NCBI GenBank assembly: GCA_017504335.1
Contig: JAFVRI010000184.1
Location: forward strand, 1-9,835
From: Clostridia bacterium
Lineage (GTDB): Bacteria; Bacillota; Clostridia; Oscillospirales; CAG-272
Reading direction: 5' to 3'
DNA: 9,835 nucleotides
The position numbers were made by a program, and so were the translations under genes. How positions within the stretch are numbered: the stretch's first letter is position 1; the number at the start of each line of letters is the position of its first letter. This document shows positions 1-6,097 of the stretch, one piece after another. Below the pieces are notes generated by a model. It saw only the letters and a list, made by a program, of their open reading frames with translations, was not told the origin of the DNA and searched no databases.

Positions 1-93
1 CTTCGCTTCTCTCAGATCGAGGAGCTTCTGAAGCTTCTGCATCCCAACGAATCATCCGAAGGAGATCGCCATGTACGCACGCCAACCTCTTGA
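1..93 (+). CDS. C-terminal end of an unidentified protein (partial)
   Basis: The first frame is open from the left edge to a TGA at 91-93 and encodes 30 residues. The segment begins with an amphipathic helix-like stretch containing IEELLKLL and ends in a polar tail. Neither of the other plus-strand frames looks more protein-like: one stops at once and the other is rich in Arg and Ser. Its end overlaps the start of the next gene by 23 bases, which suggests the two are translated together. I do not recognise the family from 30 residues. The upstream sequence would settle whether this is the end of a real gene. Confidence 0.45.
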   Translation, partial: LRFSQIEELLKLLHPNESSEGDRHVRTPTS

Positions 94-409
94 CCGACGG
101 AGTCCGCCTCCGCTTCGGATTCCCAAAAATTACAGCGGCAATGCCTTCCCGCCCAAGGAAGAGCCACCCCCGCCCGAGGAGATCCGTTCCGAGTCGCCCC
201 CCGAGCCACCTAAAACGGAGGAACGTATACAAAAGGAGGATCTGCCCGTTTCCAAGCCTACCCTTGCCGGATTCTTTGGTAAGGGAGACCGTTCCTTCGG
301 CATCGGCTCGGAGGAGCTGCTCATTCTCGGTCTCATTCTCCTGATCTCCAAAGGCGATTCTCACGACGATCTCCTTCCCCTTTTGCTTCTGCTCCTATTG
401 ATGGGTTAA
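71..409 (+). CDS. Small proline-rich protein with leucine-rich C-terminal tail, function unknown
   Basis: Encodes 112 residues. An AAGGAG site lies about 6 bases before the ATG. Residues 1-65 are rich in Pro, Glu, Arg and Lys and are probably disordered, with runs such as PPPP near residue 33. Residues 66-80 are rich in Gly, Phe and Ser. The tail holds two short hydrophobic stretches (about 82-92 and 100-111, the latter mostly Leu) split by a charged SKGDSHDD linker. Each stretch is short for a full membrane span, so this may be a membrane-associated hairpin or a self-assembly segment. I recall similar small proteins with a Leu-rich tail in clostridial genomes, but cannot name a family or function. 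It overlaps the preceding frame, so the pair is probably one transcript. No terminator-like hairpin follows; a dispersed repeat begins at once after the stop. Confidence 0.7.
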   Translation: MYARQPLDRRSPPPLRIPKNYSGNAFPPKEEPPPPEEIRSESPPEPPKTEERIQKEDLPVSKPTLAGFFGKGDRSFGIGSEELLILGLILLISKGDSHDDLLPLLLLLLLMG

Positions 410-486
410 CACGAAGGACGCGGGGACGCGAAGAGGACGCGATTGGTCGCTTTTGAAAAAGATCCGCAAAACTTTTATTACAAAAT
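410..486. repeat. Dispersed intergenic repeat, copy 1
   Basis: This lies directly after the stop codon at 409. The head (416-443) holds three units related to the 9-mer GGACGCGAA, at 416-423, 424-432 and 435-443, the first one base short and the last two separated by GA. The core (445-486) begins GGTCGCTTTTGAAAAAG and ends TTACAAAAT. The same arrangement occurs at 9653-9729, where the core differs by only one substitution and one inserted base. A weaker resemblance may run further, to about 545, through short shared words (CTTG, TCTCGTC, CGATT) at nearly the same spacing. The function is unknown. Confidence 0.8.
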
Positions 487-569
487 GTGGCTTGGAAAAA
501 TACAGACCTCTCGTCCCTGTGTGATGGGTAGGCGATTGTTTTAGGACCGCCGAGAAAGAATATCCGTAC

Positions 570-600
570 AAACAAAAAGGAGAGCCGTTGGCTCTCCTTT
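570..600 (-). terminator. Rho-independent terminator of the lipoprotein gene
   Basis: An 11-bp perfect stem (576-586 with 590-600) closes a 3-base loop. Read on the minus strand it lies 13 bases after the lipoprotein stop and is followed by a T-rich run (TTTTTGTTTG). The stem is A/T at its base and GGAGAGCC at its top, as in an intrinsic terminator. On the plus strand the downstream side has only three T within the stem, so termination of plus-strand transcripts is doubtful. Confidence 0.9.
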
Positions 601-613
601 GATCGTTATACTC

Positions 614-973
614 TTATTCCTTTTCGAACTTCTGTCCTTCGATCTTGATGTATCCGTCACCCTTCTCGAAATCCAGGGAGCTCTCAAAGCCCTCCAGCAT
701 ATTCTCAAGGTAAGAAGCGTCCTCATCGGGCTCATCAAACGAGAAGGTGATCTTGTCGTCCTCGATCTCGTACTTACCCTCAACGGAGTAGGACAGACCA
801 CCCGCGGAAACGGTCATTTCAACGTTCTTTCCGCTGAAATCAAACGCGATCTTCGTGCCATACTCAGAAGCACTGTACGTACCGGACAGTCCACCGCCGC
901 CGCAGGATGCGAGGCACAGGCAAAGCATCAAAACAGACATAACAACTGCCAAAATTCTTACGGTTTTTTTCAT
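614..973 (-). CDS. Small secreted lipoprotein, function unknown
   Basis: Encodes 119 residues. The N-terminus is a lipoprotein signal peptide: MKK, a hydrophobic core over residues 5-20, and a lipobox L21-A22-S23-C24. Cys24 is the expected diacylglyceryl attachment site, and a GGGG linker follows. The mature part of about 96 residues is acidic and alternates short beta-like stretches (GTYSAS, KIAFDFSG, GKYEIEDDKITFSF). That pattern resembles the beta-rich domains of the DUF5640 type in clostridial lipoproteins; this assignment is from memory and tentative. An AAGGAGGA site lies about 8 bases before the ATG. The gene sits 52 bases after lnt, whose product would N-acylate such a lipoprotein, and it has its own promoter inside the end of lnt and its own terminator. 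It should be anchored on the outer face of the membrane. The ligand or role is unknown. Confidence 0.88.
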   Translation of the reverse strand: MKKTVRILAVVMSVLMLCLCLASCGGGGLSGTYSASEYGTKIAFDFSGKNVEMTVSAGGLSYSVEGKYEIEDDKITFSFDEPDEDASYLENMLEGFESSLDFEKGDGYIKIEGQKFEKE

Positions 974-1019
974 CTTAAATGATCCTCCTTATGTGATGTT
1001 TTAAAAAACCTACAAGTTG

Positions 1020-1048
1020 ATTTTATCACTTTTCCACAGGTTTGTCAA
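1020..1048 (-). promoter_or_regulatory. SigA-type promoter for the lipoprotein gene, inside the end of lnt
   Basis: On the minus strand TTGACA (1043-1048) is followed after exactly 17 bases by TAAAAT (1020-1025), with a TGA just before it forming an extended -10. The -35 box codes for the last Leu-Asp-Lys of Lnt, and the lnt stop codon lies in the spacer. Transcription should start near 1013, about 40 bases before the lipoprotein ATG. Confidence 0.85.
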
Positions 1049-2669
1049 GTGTTTTTTTGAATTTCTTGTGAATTTCACGAAAGAGCTCCCATATCATCCA
1101 CGCACCAAGAGAGCCGATCCCTACGAAAACAAAGAGATTTCCGATCCTCGTATACAGGGTCATTTCACTCGAAAGCACTGCGTCGACCACAAGGAGCCCC
1201 TCCTTTTGAATGGGGATCTCCTCAACGGTTCTTCCTTTTTCATCAATCAAAGTGGTCAGTCCCGTATTGGCGGAACGGATCACGCTTCGTCCGCTCTCCA
1301 CCGCCCGCAATTTTGCCTGCGCGTTGTGCATATAGAGCGCACGGGAATCTCCGAACCAGGAATCATTGGTAGAAAGACAGAGCAGCTCCGCCCCCTCCAG
1401 CACGCTGCTTCGGGTAAAGCGGTCATAGATCGAATCAAAGCAAATGAGAGAACCCACGCATCCCTCCTTCAGGGTCACCGTATTCGGCTCATTTCCCTGC
1501 TCCAGGTCAGCCCCGCTCAGCACCAACTCCGCCAGAGGCGGGATCAGGGTTTCGATCAGCTCCCCCATGGGGACAAACTCCCCGAAGGGAACCAGCTTTC
1601 TTTTATGATAGACCGTTTCATGCAACGATCCGTCGGGTAAAAAGCAAAGCACCGAATTGTATTCCTTTTCGGGTGCGGGTGTAAATCCACCCACCAAAAT
1701 GGTGGTATTGGTCTCGACTGCCAGCTGAGAGCAGAATTCGTACCAGCCGTTGTCCGCATGCTCGACGATCACGCTTGTCGCCGCCGTTTCGGGCCAGACA
1801 ACCAGCCGCGCTCCCTGCTCAGCCGCTTTTCTTGTTCCGTCACCGTAGATCCTTCTTGCCTTTGCGGTCGCGTCGGGATCCTTCCATTTGGAGGAAATAT
1901 TTCCCTGTACCGCCGCCACGCGAAGCGTCCGACTCTCCGACTCGGCAGGCTCTCTCAGATAGAGTACCGCTCCCGCGCCGTACTGAAAAACGAGCATCAG
2001 CACCACCGCAAGGATCGCTCCTCTCGGAACGAGATCCCGAAGCGAGGCCCCTTTTCTCTTCCACGCCTCAAGGAAAATATATGCGAGGAGAAGGTTGACC
2101 GATACCAAAAGGAAGGTAATAAAATAGGAGCCAAACAGAGATGCGGTCTGCATTCCCACAAGGAATCCGCTCTGTCCCAAGGGTAGCCGTCCCCAAGGAA
2201 CGCCCCACCAGCCGAAATTCTGCGTCCATTCATACACCGCCCAGATCACACCGAAGCCAAACGGTCGCAGGATCGGGTATCGCTCGGCAAGGGAGCTTCG
2301 GAACAAAAAACCGCCAAGCACAAAGATGAAGGCACCGCCCACAGCCTGAACCAAGGAAAGTCCCATCCAAGCCACCAGCACCACCACAGCCGCCTCTCCC
2401 TTGGTCGCACCCGCAAACTCCAAGGGATACATGCTGAGAAACCAGTGAAACACGGTCAGATAGAAACTCATAAAGAAGAAGAGTCCATAACCGTAGATTC
2501 GGCGCAAGCGGACACTCGGATCGGCAAGGAGGCGAAGGATCACAAGCCCCGCGGGGATCATGCTCACCCATTCCAGCACACCAAGGACGGGAAACACCAG
2601 ACAAAGCCCCGTCAGAATCCCGCCTGCGGCAAGCAATCCGAGCCGCCACGGCTTTTGATCAAGTTTCAT
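1026..2669 (-). CDS. lnt: Apolipoprotein N-acyltransferase (Lnt)
   Basis: Encodes 547 residues, somewhat longer than the usual 500-520. Lnt transfers an acyl chain from a phospholipid to the N-terminal Cys of diacylglyceryl lipoproteins, on the outer face of the membrane. Residues 8-235 carry about seven hydrophobic segments, including the conserved EWTQNFGWWGVPWG region (147-160). A nitrilase-type domain follows (about 248-500), then a last membrane helix (about 509-529) and a basic tail. The catalytic Glu-Lys-Cys triad is visible as E294 in VVWPE, K356 in YHKRKLVPFGEF and C410 in SLICFDS. An AAAGGAGGAG site lies 5 bases before the ATG. The start is 21 bases after the pseudouridine synthase stop with no terminator between, so the two are one operon. 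Lnt is classically a proteobacterial and actinobacterial enzyme but annotated homologues exist in Clostridia; actual acylation here is inferred. Confidence 0.93.
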   Translation of the reverse strand: MKLDQKPWRLGLLAAGGILTGLCLVFPVLGVLEWVSMIPAGLVILRLLADPSVRLRRIYGYGLFFFMSFYLTVFHWFLSMYPLEFAGATKGEAAVVVLVAWMGLSLVQAVGGAFIFVLGGFLFRSSLAERYPILRPFGFGVIWAVYEWTQNFGWWGVPWGRLPLGQSGFLVGMQTASLFGSYFITFLLVSVNLLLAYIFLEAWKRKGASLRDLVPRGAILAVVLMLVFQYGAGAVLYLREPAESESRTLRVAAVQGNISSKWKDPDATAKARRIYGDGTRKAAEQGARLVVWPETAATSVIVEHADNGWYEFCSQLAVETNTTILVGGFTPAPEKEYNSVLCFLPDGSLHETVYHKRKLVPFGEFVPMGELIETLIPPLAELVLSGADLEQGNEPNTVTLKEGCVGSLICFDSIYDRFTRSSVLEGAELLCLSTNDSWFGDSRALYMHNAQAKLRAVESGRSVIRSANTGLTTLIDEKGRTVEEIPIQKEGLLVVDAVLSSEMTLYTRIGNLFVFVGIGSLGAWMIWELFREIHKKFKKTLDKPVEK

Positions 2670-2690
2670 GATGCTCCTCCTTTTTTATGA

Positions 2691-3638
2691 TTACAAAAAC
2701 CAAATCTCTCTCCGGTCCAGCTCAAAGCTTTTCCCCTCCAGATAGGACAGCAAATTTTCCTCCTTCGTAGGGTCAAATGCCAATCGGTAAGCATACAGCG
2801 CCTGATACTTAAAGCCCTTCTGCTTTTCCTCCCGATTGATGCCGTATTTTCCGTCTCCCACAAGGGGATGTCCGATATGCGCCATATGGGCGCGGATCTG
2901 ATGCGTTCTTCCCGTCACCAGCTCCACCTCGCAAAGGGCTTGATCGCCCCGCGACTCCAGCACACGGTACTTGGTCACGATCTCCTTGGCTCCCGAAAAC
3001 GCGGAGTCTCTCACCGTCACCAGATTGTCAGCGGCATTCTTTTTCAGATATCCGTGCAGGGTAGCCTCCTTCCGCTTCGGGATCCCATGACACAGGCAGA
3101 GATAGAATTTCGAGATCTCGTTCTGACGGATCTTCTCATTCATGACTCGAAGCGCCTCGGCATTCTTGGCGGCGATCACGATGCCGCCCGTATTGCGGTC
3201 AATGCGATTGCAAAGGGCGGGCGCAAAGGATTGCTCCGAGACGGGATCGTATTCGCCCTTCCCCGCCAGATACGCCTTCACGTGCATAATGAGGGTATTT
3301 TCACTTGCCGCCGTATCCTCGTGGCAAAGCACCCCGGGACGCTTGTTCAGCAGCATGATATTTTCATCCTCATAGACAATATTCAATTTAGGTGTAATAC
3401 GGGACAGCGCCCCCGTATCCTTTTCGGGGGAATCGAAAAACTCCTCTCGGATAAAGAGCTGAATCTCGTCTCCCTCGACCAACATGTATTTTTGATCGGC
3501 TCTCTTGCGGTTGACCTTGATCTTTTTGGTTCGGATCAGCTTATACATCATGGACTGCGGAAGTCCCTTGACCGCCTTTCCGAGAAACTTATCCAGTCTT
3601 TGTCCCGCATCGTTGCGCCCTACGGTTATGGTTCTCAT
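2691..3638 (-). CDS. RluA/RluD-family pseudouridine synthase
   Basis: Encodes 315 residues and isomerises uridine to pseudouridine in RNA. Residues 1-65 form an S4-type RNA-binding domain (AGQRLDKFL, then KIKVNRKRAD). Residues 85-300 are the RluA-type catalytic domain: NRIDRNTGGIVIAAKN at 144-159 holds the catalytic Asp147, and GRTHQIRAHMAHIGHPLVGD at 243-262 is the second family signature. The usual H/RLD motif reads NRID here, a variant seen in the family. The open frame extends to 3713, but the start at 3638 is preferred: a GGAGG site lies 5 bases before it, and a promoter (3667-3695) lies between it and the longer start. The exact rRNA or tRNA target cannot be told from sequence, so no symbol is given. 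It is the first gene of an operon with lnt. Confidence 0.93.
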   Translation of the reverse strand: MRTITVGRNDAGQRLDKFLGKAVKGLPQSMMYKLIRTKKIKVNRKRADQKYMLVEGDEIQLFIREEFFDSPEKDTGALSRITPKLNIVYEDENIMLLNKRPGVLCHEDTAASENTLIMHVKAYLAGKGEYDPVSEQSFAPALCNRIDRNTGGIVIAAKNAEALRVMNEKIRQNEISKFYLCLCHGIPKRKEATLHGYLKKNAADNLVTVRDSAFSGAKEIVTKYRVLESRGDQALCEVELVTGRTHQIRAHMAHIGHPLVGDGKYGINREEKQKGFKYQALYAYRLAFDPTKEENLLSYLEGKSFELDRREIWFL

Positions 3639-3666
3639 GAAGCCTCCGTAAAAGAATGATGATACT

Positions 3667-3695
3667 ATTATACCGAATCCTTCTGTCTTTTGCAA
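3667..3695 (-). promoter_or_regulatory. Promoter of the pseudouridine synthase-lnt operon
   Basis: On the minus strand TTGCAA (3690-3695) and a perfect TATAAT (3667-3672) are separated by 17 bases. Predicted transcription start is near 3660, giving a leader of about 22 bases before the ATG at 3638. Its position rules out the longer upstream start of the open frame. Confidence 0.85.
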
Positions 3696-3702
3696 GAGGA
3701 AT

Positions 3703-3725
3703 TTTGTAAACAATCCCTTTACAAA
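3703..3725. promoter_or_regulatory. Operator-like inverted repeat between divergent promoters
   Basis: A perfect 8-bp inverted repeat, TTTGTAAA (3703-3710) and TTTACAAA (3718-3725), with a 7-base centre. The right arm covers the -35 box of the mtaB promoter and the left arm lies 7 bases upstream of the -35 box of the opposite promoter. A dimeric repressor bound here could affect both operons. The half-sites resemble the TTGTAAAC-type biotin operator half-site, but the spacing is about half of what BirA sites have, so I do not assign a regulator. Confidence 0.5.
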
Positions 3726-3746
3726 CGCTTCTCTTTATGATAAAAT
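3718..3746 (+). promoter_or_regulatory. Promoter of mtaB
   Basis: TTTACA (3718-3723) and TAAAAT (3741-3746) with a 17-base spacer and a TGA directly before the -10 box, forming an extended -10. Transcription should start near 3753, about 20 bases before the mtaB ATG. The -35 box overlaps the right arm of an inverted repeat. Confidence 0.85.
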
Positions 3747-3773
3747 AAATCCATTAGAACCAAGGAGCAAGCC

Positions 3774-5111
3774 ATGAATCACAACGAGAATTTCACCGTC
3801 GGTATTTACACCCTCGGCTGTAAGGTCAATCAATATGAATCCGAAGCCATCGCCGAGGCGCTTGCCGAGGCGGGTGCCCTCATTCTGCCCCCCGATCGGG
3901 CAGCGGATGCTTATGTGATCAACACCTGCACTGTCACGGCGGAATCCGACCGAAAGGCGCGGCAGTTCATCCGACGTGCCATCAAGAAAAATCCCCATGC
4001 CGTCGTAGCGGTCACGGGATGTCTGGCGCAGACCGCCCCCGAGGCACTTGCCCGCATCGACGGTGTGGATGTCATCATCGGCAACACCGACAAGCTTTTG
4101 TGCGCGAAGGAAATTCTTCGGCTGATACGGGAGCGCAAAAAGAATCCCTTCCCCACCGTATCGGTTCGCCCCATTGAGGGCGCTCCCTTTGAGCCCATGC
4201 GGATCCGTACCTTCGGACGTACCCGTGCCTACATCAAGATCGAGGACGGCTGCGAGAACCGCTGCGCGTACTGCATCATTCCCTCTGCCAGAGGACTTGT
4301 TCGCTCCAAGCCCATAGACGAGGTCGTCCGCGAGGTTCGTGCCCTGACCGAGGGCGGCTGCAAGGAGGTCGTGCTGACCGGAATCGAAACCGCCTCCTAC
4401 GGAAAGGATCTGTCAAGAGACGAAAACCTTGCCACTCTCTTGGAGCAGGTCAATGCCCTGGAAGGCATCGGCAGAGTCCGTCTCGGATCTCTGGATCCCT
4501 CCCTGTTTCGTCCCGCTTTTGTGGAACGGATCGCGCCTCTCTCCTCCTTAGCCCCTCATTTTCACCTGTCTCTGCAAAGCGGCAGCAGCCGCGTGCTGGC
4601 ATTGATGAAGCGGAAATACAATGCCGACGGGGCGAGAGCCGCCATGGCACGTCTGCGGAACGCGATCCCCCGTGTCAAATTCACCACCGACGTGATCGTG
4701 GGCTTTCCCGGTGAGACCGAGGAGGATTTTCTGGAAACCGAGCGCTTTATCCGTGAGGAGCGATTCCTGACCGTCCATATCTTCCCCTACTCCAAGAGAA
4801 AGGGAACCCCCGCGGAGCAAATGCCCGATCAGGTCCCCGAGGAGATCAAGAAGGAACGGCTCCACCGCCTGGAGCAAGCCGCCGCCACAGCGCGTCGCTC
4901 TCTCCTAGAGGAGGCGATACGGGAGGACCCCTTTACTGAGGTACTCTTTGAAACCTATAAGGATGGCATGGCATACGGTCACACCGACGATTTTTTGGAG
5001 GTGGCGGTCCCCTCAGACCGACCGCTTCACGCAGAGCTCCTTCCCGTCCGCCTCACGCGCACCGACGGCGAGCTTTGCTTTGGAATCCTTGAAGGAGGCG
5101 GTAACAGATGA
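3774..5111 (+). CDS. mtaB: tRNA t6A37 methylthiotransferase MtaB
   Basis: Encodes 445 residues, normal for the family. This radical-SAM enzyme adds a methylthio group to t6A at position 37 of ANN-decoding tRNAs, giving ms2t6A. The N-terminal UPF0004 domain carries cluster ligands C16 (in LGCKVNQYE, the MtaB signature that separates it from MiaB and RimO), C52 (in NTCTVT) and C83 (in TGCLAQ). The radical-SAM domain has C160-x3-C164-x2-C167 (GCENRCAYC) for the second 4Fe-4S cluster, followed by HLSLQSGS (264-271) and DVIVGFPGE (306-314). A TRAM-like RNA-binding segment ends the protein (about 378-440). An AAGGAG site lies 6 bases before the ATG. Its last codons overlap the start of the next gene (ATGA), indicating translational coupling. 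It acts in the cytoplasm. Confidence 0.95.
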   Translation: MNHNENFTVGIYTLGCKVNQYESEAIAEALAEAGALILPPDRAADAYVINTCTVTAESDRKARQFIRRAIKKNPHAVVAVTGCLAQTAPEALARIDGVDVIIGNTDKLLCAKEILRLIRERKKNPFPTVSVRPIEGAPFEPMRIRTFGRTRAYIKIEDGCENRCAYCIIPSARGLVRSKPIDEVVREVRALTEGGCKEVVLTGIETASYGKDLSRDENLATLLEQVNALEGIGRVRLGSLDPSLFRPAFVERIAPLSSLAPHFHLSLQSGSSRVLALMKRKYNADGARAAMARLRNAIPRVKFTTDVIVGFPGETEEDFLETERFIREERFLTVHIFPYSKRKGTPAEQMPDQVPEEIKKERLHRLEQAAATARRSLLEEAIREDPFTEVLFETYKDGMAYGHTDDFLEVAVPSDRPLHAELLPVRLTRTDGELCFGILEGGGNR

Positions 5112-5734
5112 AAAACGGAATTCTCTTCTTTCTGAATATGGGCAATATTACCATGGGAGCAAGAATCGCCATTCTTCCCCTGATCTACCTGACCTTCTTT
5201 CAGGTAAGACCCTTCGGTGTCGCCTACTTTACCTGCTTTGTGCTTTTGATCCTTTCCGTCCTGCTTGCGCTGATCCCCGCTCCGTCGGACCGCAAGGCGC
5301 TCCGCACCCTGCAAGCCTTTCATTTCGAGCACAACGAGGAAATGATGTCCCGCTGCGGCTTTGCCAATGACGGAGAGATCCTTCGGCTCTTTGGCTATGA
5401 GGAATACAAGAACATGCGCATAAAGCGCGCGGTCGGTCGGGACGTGATCTATCCCCATGCCGTCGCCATTGCCTTTGCCTTCCATCTGGATAAGGGACGG
5501 CTTCTCATTGGCAAAAAGAGCCTGCTCAAGCGTATGCCCCCCGAATACTTCTTCTTCAAGGAGGACATGCTGTACGACATGAAGCTGTCCGTAACCGTGG
5601 AAGGAGAAACCGAGGAAATCGCCAAGCTGGTTTTTGAGCATGCTTCCTTCCCCTCTCCTCTCACCGTTTACGTGAAAAACGATTTCCGCGTGCGGGATTT
5701 GGTGAATTTTATGGAGCAATCAAAAAAATTTTAA
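5108..5734 (+). CDS. Two-helix membrane protein of unknown function, coupled to mtaB
   Basis: Encodes 208 residues; I do not recognise the family. The start overlaps the mtaB stop (ATGA), with a GGAGG site about 9 bases upstream inside mtaB, so the two are translationally coupled. Two membrane helices are likely at about 17-33 and 37-57, joined by a tight turn (QVRPF). Residues 60-208 form a soluble domain, probably cytoplasmic. It begins with charged helix-like sequence (60-110) and then alternates beta-like strands (AVAIAFAFHL, GRLLIGKKSLL, DMKLSVTVEG, LTVYVKN), ending in a short helix and a basic tail. A two-helix anchor followed by a beta-rich domain recalls bacterial PH-like proteins, but this is only a shape comparison. 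No enzyme motif or conserved Cys/His cluster is visible. No terminator-like hairpin follows before the rpmB promoter. Confidence 0.82.
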   Translation: MKNGILFFLNMGNITMGARIAILPLIYLTFFQVRPFGVAYFTCFVLLILSVLLALIPAPSDRKALRTLQAFHFEHNEEMMSRCGFANDGEILRLFGYEEYKNMRIKRAVGRDVIYPHAVAIAFAFHLDKGRLLIGKKSLLKRMPPEYFFFKEDMLYDMKLSVTVEGETEEIAKLVFEHASFPSPLTVYVKNDFRVRDLVNFMEQSKKF

Positions 5735-5752
5735 GAAATTTCAAAAAAACAC

Positions 5753-5781
5753 TTGCATTTTGGTTTTGTATATGATATAAT
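5753..5781 (+). promoter_or_regulatory. Promoter of rpmB
   Basis: TTGCAT (5753-5758), a 17-base spacer ending in TGA, and a perfect TATAAT (5776-5781) form a strong extended -10 promoter. Transcription should start near 5788, leaving a leader of about 57 bases. The leader holds a small perfect hairpin, TGACG-ATG-CGTCA (5809-5821), ending 9 bases before the AAGGAGG ribosome binding site. Confidence 0.9.
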
Positions 5782-5844
5782 AGGCAATGTTCTATGAATT
5801 GAAATGGATGACGATGCGTCACACACACATAAGGAGGTGTCAAT

Positions 5845-6030
5845 ATGGCAAAGTGCAGCATCTGCGGAAAGGGCGTTGTTTTCGGACAGTCCGTTTCCCA
5901 CTCTCACCGTAAGACCAACAGATCCTGGAAGCCCAACATCCGCAAGGTAAAGGCGATCGTTGACGGTACCCCCAAGACCGTTGCCGTTTGTTCCCGTTGC
6001 CTGCGCGACGGTAAGGTTACCAGAGCGTAA
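5845..6030 (+). CDS. rpmB: 50S ribosomal protein L28
   Basis: Encodes 61 residues, the usual length for the short Gram-positive form of L28, a component of the large ribosomal subunit. The opening MAKCSICGKGVVFGQSVSHS and the stretch HRKTNRSWKPNIRKVK are typical of the family. Two CxxC pairs (C4/C7 and C49/C52) can bind zinc, making this the cysteine-containing type; many bacteria also or instead carry a cysteine-free type induced under zinc shortage. An AAGGAGG site lies 7 bases before the ATG. The gene stands alone, with its own strong promoter upstream and a bidirectional terminator downstream. Confidence 0.97.
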   Translation: MAKCSICGKGVVFGQSVSHSHRKTNRSWKPNIRKVKAIVDGTPKTVAVCSRCLRDGKVTRA

Positions 6031-6058
6031 GAGAGAAGCTCTCAAGAAGCTTCCCAAT

Positions 6059-6096
6059 AAAAAAGCAGTCACACAGCGTGACTGCTTTTTTATTTT
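6059..6096. terminator. Bidirectional terminator between rpmB and the TtcA-family gene
   Basis: A 14-bp perfect stem (6059-6072 with 6078-6091) with a 5-base loop. The outer six pairs are A-T and the inner part is GCAGTCAC/GTGACTGC, so both strands have a GC stem followed by a T run. It begins 28 bases after the rpmB stop and 7 bases separate the stem from the stop of the convergent gene, so it can end both transcripts. Confidence 0.93.
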
Positions 6097-6097
6097 T

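Noticed and set aside
410..613. CRISPR array or insertion-sequence remnant at the repeat
   Set aside because: The 9-bp units are adjacent without spacers, there is no transposase fragment, no target duplication and no terminal inverted repeats.
2868..3659. 263-residue plus-strand open frame opposite the pseudouridine synthase
   Set aside because: Shadow of a gene with all family motifs on the other strand; its composition is rich in His, Arg and Leu as expected for antisense frames here, and it has no recognisable motif.
3639..3713. Extended N-terminus of the pseudouridine synthase
   Set aside because: It would begin upstream of the mapped -35/-10 boxes at 3667-3695, and the residues before MRTITV do not belong to the S4 domain.
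3703..3725. Biotin repressor (BirA) operator
   Set aside because: Half-sites look similar but the spacing is 7 bases instead of about 14-15, and no biotin gene is nearby. Kept only as an operator of unknown regulator.
5027..5719. 230-residue minus-strand open frame opposite the membrane protein gene
   Set aside because: The plus frame is coupled to mtaB by an ATGA overlap and a GGAGG site and gives a coherent two-helix protein; the minus frame is rich in Gly, His and Lys without domains.
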